This document shows, in pieces, positions 16,465 to 21,757 of a stretch of DNA of 21,757 nucleotides. The stretch comes from a virus. The notes beneath the pieces were generated by a model. It worked only from the letters and a program-made list of their open reading frames with translations. It was not told the origin of the DNA and did no database searches. Position 1 is the stretch's first letter. Every line of letters begins with the position of its first letter. The DNA lies in the IMG/VR virus record IMGVR_UViG_3300034198_021211, positions 1 through 21,757 of that record. One strand, 5' to 3'. Position numbers and translations under genes: made by a program.

Positions 16465-17781
16465 ATGCCAACAAATACAACTTTAGAAACAACATCTGTA
16501 CAAACGCTTGCAATTACTCAAAACGTTTTACAACAAGTTGGAACTCAATTAAGATCGAGTCCAATGGTGACAGAAAAAACAGAAAATGATTTTGTTGAAA
16601 ATATTAAAATTTTATCATATATACCTTCGAAGACAATTAAATTTGAAGCGCATGGTATGAAACCTAATACACGTGTATGGGCTTATTTTGATAATGTGCC
16701 AGTTACTAACTGGTGTAGCCCTGTTCTCGATGGTTGGAGTCAAGATAATATTAATGCTTCTCAACAAACTGTTGCATATGGCACTACTGAATTAATGACA
16801 GATTCGACAGGATATATTCAAGGTCTTTTTGCTATACCCCCCAAACAATTTCAATCACAGCAAATTATTTTTAAGTTGGTTGATATTTCAGACTTAACTC
16901 AAGGCGAAGCTGCAATAACAACTGAAGCTGATGGAACTTATTTTGGAAGTACATTATCTTATGCCAAAGGTCACACTACATTTACCACACAAAGCACAAC
17001 AATATCAAAAACTGAGGTTAAACAAGATTTGAGTGTTGGTGCTTTATCATTGCTAGGCGATGCATCTTCAAAATATATACCTGATCCTGTTTATACACCA
17101 CAAGCAGGTGGTTCGGGATGTGGATGTGGATGTTTTATTGGTTCTTCTTTAATTACATTAGCTTCTGGTGAAGAAATACCAATTAACCAAGTTAAAATAG
17201 GCGATAAGATTTATAATTACAATAAAACGCAAATTAACACTGTTAAATTTGTTGAATCTTTAAACGATAAATATTTTGACAATCTCTACAGTCCATCAAA
17301 AGACATTGAACCATTTGCAACAAACAACCACCCAATTTATATTGATGGTGAACTTTCTTGCATTGATCCTGAAAGAAATAATAATTGGTACCCTTGGCTT
17401 GGTAAAAACAAGAAAATAGAAGCAATTATTGGTCCTATTAAAAACGATAAAGTGTACAATCTTTGGGTGGATGGAGATGGTACATATATTGTAAATGGAT
17501 ATGGCACAACTTCAATTTTTGGAGACGGCGGTCTTCTTCGTTTATTAATTGAACAAAATTTAATTTCTGAAAAAAGAGCTATTGAAATATTATACAATTA
17601 TTTGTTATTGGACAAGTATACAATTTATGGAATTTACATTTTTAATATATTTTTTGGAAAATTAAATATTAAGTTTATTAACAAAACATTTGCAAAAATT
17701 TTCGAAACTGATACTTATGTTAAAAAAATGTTTGACCCTATCTGTAAGATAGTTGGTGGAACCTATTGTTTAGTGAAATAA
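16465..17781 (+). CDS. Structural segment fused to a C-terminal Hint (intein-like) domain
   Basis: A 438-residue protein in three parts. Residues about 50-190 are a beta domain (FEAHGMKPNTRVWAYFDNVPV; DSTGYIQGLFAIP; TTFTTQSTT) of the kind found after the DUF4815 part of cyanophage structural proteins. After a linker and GSGCGCG comes a Hint fold: Cys223 starts block A (CFIGSSLITLASGEEIPINQ, then KIGDKIY), TNNH with His289 gives the block B TxxH motif, and KVYNLWVDGDGTYIVNGYG (329-347) matches block F. The C-terminal His-Asn pair is missing; the sequence reads TTSIFGDGG. So N-terminal cleavage at Cys223 is plausible but full splicing is not. A hydrophobic, aromatic tail of about 80 residues follows. 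Start supported by AGGG (16451-16454) before ATG 16465. The mature product may be the first 222 residues only. The Hint call is firm; its activity is inferred. Confidence 0.8.
   Translation: MPTNTTLETTSVQTLAITQNVLQQVGTQLRSSPMVTEKTENDFVENIKILSYIPSKTIKFEAHGMKPNTRVWAYFDNVPVTNWCSPVLDGWSQDNINASQQTVAYGTTELMTDSTGYIQGLFAIPPKQFQSQQIIFKLVDISDLTQGEAAITTEADGTYFGSTLSYAKGHTTFTTQSTTISKTEVKQDLSVGALSLLGDASSKYIPDPVYTPQAGGSGCGCGCFIGSSLITLASGEEIPINQVKIGDKIYNYNKTQINTVKFVESLNDKYFDNLYSPSKDIEPFATNNHPIYIDGELSCIDPERNNNWYPWLGKNKKIEAIIGPIKNDKVYNLWVDGDGTYIVNGYGTTSIFGDGGLLRLLIEQNLISEKRAIEILYNYLLLDKYTIYGIYIFNIFFGKLNIKFINKTFAKIFETDTYVKKMFDPICKIVGGTYCLVK
17116..17133 (+). repeat. (GGATGT)x3 hexamer repeat encoding Gly-Cys-Gly-Cys-Gly-Cys
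   Basis: Three perfect copies of GGATGT code for residues 218-223, ending on the proposed Hint catalytic Cys223. The repeat thus places two extra Cys residues immediately before the cleavage point. Confidence 0.9.
17131..17532 (+). other. Hint domain region (blocks A to F)
   Basis: It runs from Cys223 to about Gly356 of the gene at 16465. At about 134 residues it is the size of a mini-intein without a homing endonuclease. Block A Cys, block B Thr286 and His289, and a block F strand are present; no HN at the C-terminal end. Confidence 0.75.
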
Positions 17782-17784
17782 ATA
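17777..17784 (+). promoter_or_regulatory. Possible late promoter element AATAAATA
   Basis: One mismatch from TATAAATA, overlapping the stop codon of the Hint gene and ending 26 bases before the ATG at 17811, about the same spacing as the perfect element before 9509. AT-rich sequence makes chance matches common, so this is tentative. Confidence 0.3.
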
Positions 17785-17793
17785 TATAAAATC

Positions 17794-17800
17794 AAAAGGG
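17794..17800 (+). promoter_or_regulatory. Ribosome binding site AAAAGGG
   Basis: AAAAGGG lies 10 bases before the ATG at 17811 and shows that the third segment has its own translation start, so it is not reached by readthrough from the Hint gene. Confidence 0.55.
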
Positions 17801-17810
17801 TATTACAAAT

Positions 17811-20800
17811 ATGAAACCAATTGGTCAAACTTTTTATGTTAATGAGCCAGCTACTGGAGTTCCAGGTGTCTTTATTAAAGAAGTTTATGTTTATTTCAAA
17901 ACAATTTCAACTACAGATGCTATAGAATTACAAATTAGAACAACTTTAAACGGTGTTCCTACTAAAGAAACTTTGCCATTTGCTTCTAAAATAATTTACC
18001 CAGATGAAGTAGACGATAATGGAGATTTCTACTTGAATGCATCAAGCGATGCATCAGTACCAAGTAGATTTATTTTCGAAACACCAGTTTTTGTTGAGTC
18101 AAATAAATCATATGCGTTAGTAGTGTTTCCGCCAGGTGGAAACCAATCTGGCGGAAGTTATCAAATATGGACTTCTGAGATTGGGTTAAATGACGTTAAA
18201 TCTGGCGAGGCAGTAACTGATAATAATGACACTGGTGATTTATTCTTATCTTCTAATGATATTAGCTGGACTCCTATTATTACAGAAGATATGAAGTTCT
18301 CAATATTCATTGCTGAGTTTACTTCAACTTCTGGATCTGCAATTTTTAGTTCTCCAAACGAAGAATATCTTGAGTTGGAAGAAACTGTTGGAACCTTTGC
18401 AGAAAAAGAACCATTGTTTATTGCAAATACTCCAATTAGTGTTGCTAAGTTGACTGTTCCATCGATTTCTGGTGGCGCTTTTTCTGTTAATGATGAAGTT
18501 TATCAAACAGATGATGATACAGCTTTAGGAACTAATACTGCAACAGGTAAAGTATATTATTCTTCTGGAAGTATAATTAAAGTCTCAAATACATCAGGAG
18601 CTTTCTCCAGTTCTACATTCCCAAAACTATTTAAAGCTGGTGCAGAGGTAAGTGGTGATGTTACCGCTGTTTCTCAAAATGCTTCTGTAACATCAACAGC
18701 AAATACATTTACTCTTCCTGATCCTTCTTTGTTCAGCGAAGGTGATTATATCTATATCGCAACAAGTAATATGTCAAATACAAATATTTTTAAAGTTACT
18801 TCTGTTGGTTCAACAACTTTAAATTTTGCTAACGTTTACCCAGCTTCACTGGCGAATTCTAATTTTACCGATCAAAATTGTATCTATGGACATATATATG
18901 GGGGTACAGAAGGTAAATTGAATGGTGGTATGGGCGCTATACAAACTTACCCAGATTTTACAAGAGCAATTATCGATAACGTTCATCCCGGAACTGGTAA
19001 TGGTTATTTCAGTGATGCTAATGGACTTAAATTAGTTGGTATGTATTCATCAGCAACTTCTAAAATTAATAAAACAGTAAGTTTCGTATATAATCAATTA
19101 TCTCCTCAAATTACGCATGTTGTGCCTCCAAAAACAGAAATCAGTTGGTCATTTAAAGGTGTTAAAAATGATGGGTTTTATACCGACGATGCTGATTATA
19201 TTGATATAAATGAAGGTACTTCAAACGAACTAACAGACAGCGAACGAATTTTAATGTCAAGAAGTGCTGAATTACAAAATAGACCAGGTGGGACGCAATC
19301 GCTTTTTATTAAGGCTGATATGATCTCATCAAACACTAAAATATCTCCAAGTGTCGATGTATTGACTAAATTAACTCACTTTACAAGAAACAATTCTTTC
19401 CCCCAGTATGAATATTCTGGTTATTATTTAAATGTAACTAATTTGAAAGGTAATTTCAACGAAGGCGATATTATCCACCAAAATAATGCGGTCGCTGGCA
19501 TTGTAAGATTTGCCAACAGTTCTTTTATTAGAGTAACTAATGTTCCAACAGGAACATATTTCCAAGCCCAAGTTAGAACAATTAATAGTGTTGCCGCTGT
19601 TACTGACACTACTGGTAAATTTTCATGTAGTGTTGCTACATTAGCATATGGCGACCGTATTACTATCACTGGCACATTAACTGGATCCGGATCTATTACT
19701 GACTATGTTTCAGGAACTGTCTATAAGGTTTCTGCAGTAACTGGAACTTCCCCAAGAGTTACTGGATTCACACTAGTGACTGAAGCTGGCCAGGCTATTG
19801 AAACTAGTGTTGGATCTTTAACTGGTTTAACATTCTCCGCTGATTGCGCTCTATTGGAAAATAGAACTGGAGCAAATAAAGACCCAGTTCAGTTGGCTAA
19901 TGCAATTATTACTACTGCTGAGTATTATTCAGAATCTTATGATAATGGATATTTCGCCGCCCCAAGGTACATTTCTAAAAGCGTTGGTCTCGCAGAACCT
20001 GCTGAAGACATTTTAGTTTATCTTGCTGCATATAGACCAGCATCTGCAAGCATATTTGTTTATGCAAAAATATCAAATGAGGGGGATCCAAATCAATATA
20101 GTTCAAAAGATTGGACTCTCTTGTATGAAAGATCTTCACCATCTCTAGTAAGTAGTAGTGTAAATATAGACGATCAGGTTGAATTGTCTTATAGTTTCCC
20201 ACAGAGCGTTAATCTTTTCCCAAATAGTGTTTCTTTCCTAGGAACAACAGTAACTACAAAAACTTACTCATCTGGTGGCGCTTCTGGGGCATTTACTTTT
20301 ATAGTTGCATCAAACGTTACTAATATTGAATTAGGTCAAATTGTTGTTGGGACTTATGTGCCAGACAATACTGTTGTCACTGCGATTGATAGTGTAACAA
20401 GAACCATCACTTTGAGTAAAGCATTTACTGGTCAAGCATCTGGAAGTTACACATTCCGTATTCCAAATACAACTGTTACTTTATATTCAACAGATAATTT
20501 GTATGTCGGCTCTTACATTTATCTATATGATCCAGATCTAAGTAAATATAATGTTAGACAAGTAACAGGTGTTCTTGATAACAATACAATTTATATTGAT
20601 TCACCACCTTCGTTTTCATCATCGGATGCATCGATCGGAACTATCCCAATCAAATCAAGACATTCTGCATTCTTGAATGATCAAAATTTTAATATTGTAA
20701 GATATGTTACTTCTGACGATTTAGTTTTTGATTCTTATTCTACTTTCTCTATTAAAATTGTATTAGGTTCTACATCAACTACTATTGTTCCAAGAGTAGC

Positions 20801-20831
20801 TGATATGAGAGTTCTGGCGATACAGGCGTAA
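17811..20831 (+). CDS. Virion structural protein, QTF-type N-terminus and C-terminal DUF4815-associated domain
   Basis: A 1,006-residue beta-rich protein. It opens with PIGQTFYVNEPATGVPGVFI and IQ/LNGVP motifs that match the domain beginning DPLAQTF...GIF...NGYP, which in T4-like cyanophages lies inside a larger DUF4815 polypeptide. EDMKFSIFIAEF follows near residue 165. A YQT/YYSSG repeat like those in the gp7-like gene is at about 214-283, and another GNFNEGDIIHQ-type unit near 19445. Later come SLFIKADMIS, then YFAAPRYISKSVGLAEPAED with YLAAYRPASASIFVYAKI, and the ending FSIKIVLGS...VPRVADMRVLAIQA, all typical of the C-terminal half of those proteins. No signal peptide or membrane segment. 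It likely assembles with the products of the two preceding genes on the baseplate. Function beyond structure is unknown. Confidence 0.72.
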   Translation: MKPIGQTFYVNEPATGVPGVFIKEVYVYFKTISTTDAIELQIRTTLNGVPTKETLPFASKIIYPDEVDDNGDFYLNASSDASVPSRFIFETPVFVESNKSYALVVFPPGGNQSGGSYQIWTSEIGLNDVKSGEAVTDNNDTGDLFLSSNDISWTPIITEDMKFSIFIAEFTSTSGSAIFSSPNEEYLELEETVGTFAEKEPLFIANTPISVAKLTVPSISGGAFSVNDEVYQTDDDTALGTNTATGKVYYSSGSIIKVSNTSGAFSSSTFPKLFKAGAEVSGDVTAVSQNASVTSTANTFTLPDPSLFSEGDYIYIATSNMSNTNIFKVTSVGSTTLNFANVYPASLANSNFTDQNCIYGHIYGGTEGKLNGGMGAIQTYPDFTRAIIDNVHPGTGNGYFSDANGLKLVGMYSSATSKINKTVSFVYNQLSPQITHVVPPKTEISWSFKGVKNDGFYTDDADYIDINEGTSNELTDSERILMSRSAELQNRPGGTQSLFIKADMISSNTKISPSVDVLTKLTHFTRNNSFPQYEYSGYYLNVTNLKGNFNEGDIIHQNNAVAGIVRFANSSFIRVTNVPTGTYFQAQVRTINSVAAVTDTTGKFSCSVATLAYGDRITITGTLTGSGSITDYVSGTVYKVSAVTGTSPRVTGFTLVTEAGQAIETSVGSLTGLTFSADCALLENRTGANKDPVQLANAIITTAEYYSESYDNGYFAAPRYISKSVGLAEPAEDILVYLAAYRPASASIFVYAKISNEGDPNQYSSKDWTLLYERSSPSLVSSSVNIDDQVELSYSFPQSVNLFPNSVSFLGTTVTTKTYSSGGASGAFTFIVASNVTNIELGQIVVGTYVPDNTVVTAIDSVTRTITLSKAFTGQASGSYTFRIPNTTVTLYSTDNLYVGSYIYLYDPDLSKYNVRQVTGVLDNNTIYIDSPPSFSSSDASIGTIPIKSRHSAFLNDQNFNIVRYVTSDDLVFDSYSTFSIKIVLGSTSTTIVPRVADMRVLAIQA
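18450..18660 (+). repeat. Stray copy of the YQT/YYSSG repeat
   Basis: Residues about 214-283 of the gene at 17811 reproduce the repeat of the gp7-like gene, with VYQTDDDTALGTNTATG and VYYSSGS in the same register as the third copy there (VYQTNDNTKTGNKTATG). The stretch AGTATATTATTCTTCTGG (18551-18568) is identical to 5317-5334. Confidence 0.8.
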
Positions 20832-20835
20832 TATT

Positions 20836-21069
20836 ATGGATTTCATAAAAGTTAAAGATCATCCAAATTTAATTAGAGATAAACGTAGTAATGCTATTTT
20901 AAATACCGATAAAGAAGCATTAAATAAATACAAAGAAGAAAGAGAACGTTTGTTAAAAATTAAAAATGCTGTTGATGAAACTCCAAATTTAAAAAAAGAT
21001 TTAGAGAAAACTAAACAAGATGTTGCCGAAATAAAACTCATGCTTCAGAAAATAATGGAAAAAATTTAA
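20836..21069 (+). CDS. Small coiled-coil protein, conserved in marine T4-like phages, function unknown
   Basis: A 77-residue, highly charged protein. The first 30 residues (MDFIKVKDHPNLIRDKRSNA, then ILNTDKEALNKY) form a compact motif that I recall from small proteins beside tail fibre genes in T4-like cyanophages. The rest, from about residue 47, is predicted helix with heptad-spaced Leu/Ile and many Lys/Glu, so a coiled coil is likely. It starts 4 bases after the previous stop with only a weak CAGG upstream, and its TAA is directly followed by the ATG of the next gene. It may be a minor virion component or an assembly helper for the neighbouring fibre; neither is shown by the sequence. Confidence 0.7.
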   Translation: MDFIKVKDHPNLIRDKRSNAILNTDKEALNKYKEERERLLKIKNAVDETPNLKKDLEKTKQDVAEIKLMLQKIMEKI

Positions 21070-21757
21070 ATGTCAGTAACATTAACCCAAATATCAAACA
21101 CGCAGGTTTTTGGAACTTGGCTGAACAGAACAAACCAAACACTAGCAGTTATAACAGCAAACGCTGTTACTACAGATAATACAGCGATCGGTGGTTTTAC
21201 TAGTGGTAATGGTACTGTTAATGGTATTTTGGGCGCTAACGTTATTTTTGCTAGAGATGGTATAAGAGGTGGTAATGTTACTGCTTCCAATACATTGTTT
21301 ATTACTTCAAATGCTGTGTTCAAATGGAGTAATAGTATATCTTCTTCTAATTTGGTTATTCTTGTTTCAAGTCAATATGGAGCAAATCTTAGCGTAAATG
21401 TTAACTTTGTAACAATAAAATCTGTAAGTAATACTGATATAATCGCCAATGGTGTTAGTACAACAAGTTCTAATGGCACAACCTTTACATCTGTTGGCAA
21501 TAATCTCATAGTATCAAATAATCTTGTATTAGAAACAATAAAAAATATTAATGCTACAAGTAGTAATGTGATGTTCACAGCTACACAAAATACTTCTTTT
21601 ACCACCAATAATTTTACAGTTACCGCAACACCTGGCAATACTTTAATAACAACAAATAATATTACCATCTCAACAAAAGATTTCACATTATCTGGGGATA
21701 GTGGCAATACTAGTTTAACAACTAATAATTTTACAATTACTGCAACACCTGGTAATA
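21070..21757 (+). CDS. Fibre-like repeat protein, 5' part only (runs off the window)
   Basis: The frame opens at the ATG directly after the TAA of the 77-residue gene and has no stop in the 229 complete codons to the window end. The N-terminus reads MSVTLTQISNTQVFGTWLNR followed by TNQTLAVITANAVT, a start shared by many long tail fibre proteins of T4-like cyanophages, with GGNVTASNTLFITSNAVF after it. The rest is Thr/Asn/Ser-rich beta sequence. From about residue 178 short units appear (NNFTVTATPGNT, then FTLSGDSGNT, then NNFTITATPGN), with the first and third exactly 39 residues apart. It is probably a trimeric fibre or adhesin shaft; the tip and any chaperone would lie downstream. No clear Shine-Dalgarno site is seen, which suggests coupling to the preceding gene. 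Confidence 0.7.
   Translation, partial: MSVTLTQISNTQVFGTWLNRTNQTLAVITANAVTTDNTAIGGFTSGNGTVNGILGANVIFARDGIRGGNVTASNTLFITSNAVFKWSNSISSSNLVILVSSQYGANLSVNVNFVTIKSVSNTDIIANGVSTTSSNGTTFTSVGNNLIVSNNLVLETIKNINATSSNVMFTATQNTSFTTNNFTVTATPGNTLITTNNITISTKDFTLSGDSGNTSLTTNNFTITATPGN
21607..21757 (+). repeat. Short TTNNFT(V/I)TATPGN repeats at the window end
   Basis: Near-copies start at 21607 and 21724, 117 bases (39 codons) apart. A diverged unit (FTLSGDSGNTSLTTNN) sits between them, giving steps of 23 then 16 residues. The array continues past the window. Confidence 0.65.

Noticed and set aside
17131-17781. A complete self-splicing intein
   Set aside because: The terminal His-Asn and the +1 nucleophile are missing, the downstream segment is in another frame and has its own start, and no homing endonuclease is present.
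21066-21707. Long open frames on the minus strand opposite the last fibre gene
   Set aside because: They mirror the Thr/Asn/Val-rich codons of the plus-strand gene, lack ribosome sites and show no domain; all real genes here run on the plus strand.

Overview
The window is a stretch of a T4-like (myovirus) phage genome, covering late tail and baseplate genes. All genes read left to right, are packed with gaps of 0 to about 45 bases, and no stretch over 300 bases lacks a gene. The DNA is strongly AT-rich (about one third GC by eye). Low GC, wedge proteins swollen by beta-rich repeats, a DUF4815 structural protein and a Hint domain together suggest a marine T4-like phage of picocyanobacteria or SAR11-type bacteria. 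Nothing in the window fixes the host. There are no tRNA genes, host metabolic genes, integrase or CRISPR array.

Left part (1-6859): the 3' end of a gp5-like central spike gene, then homologues of T4 gp25, gp6 and gp7, the core of the baseplate wedge. The gp7-like protein carries roughly 1,000 residues of repeats between two conserved ends. Middle part (6884-12736): a fibre with a gp9/gp10-type N-terminal anchor, six Trp-rich repeats and a self-cleaving S74 chaperone, followed by a gp8 homologue, also enlarged by insertions. A perfect T4-type late promoter element (TATAAATA) lies just before the gp8-like gene.

Right part (12745-20831): three consecutive genes that look like consecutive segments of one large marine T4-like structural protein: a DUF4815 segment, a beta-rich segment ending in an intein-like Hint domain, and a segment opening with a QTF-type domain and ending in the usual C-terminal domain. 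The Hint domain lies at the junction between the second and third segments. It keeps its N-terminal Cys and TxxH motif but lacks the C-terminal His-Asn needed for splicing. This is the most interesting part of the window. The end (20836-21757) holds a 77-residue coiled-coil protein and the 5' part of a low-complexity repeat fibre that runs off the window.

Working model: gp25, gp6, gp7 and gp8 homologues build the wedge around a gp5-type spike, while the fibre and DUF4815-type proteins decorate the baseplate periphery and probably contact the host. Homology calls rest on motif comparison with remembered T4 and cyanophage proteins, not on a database search.
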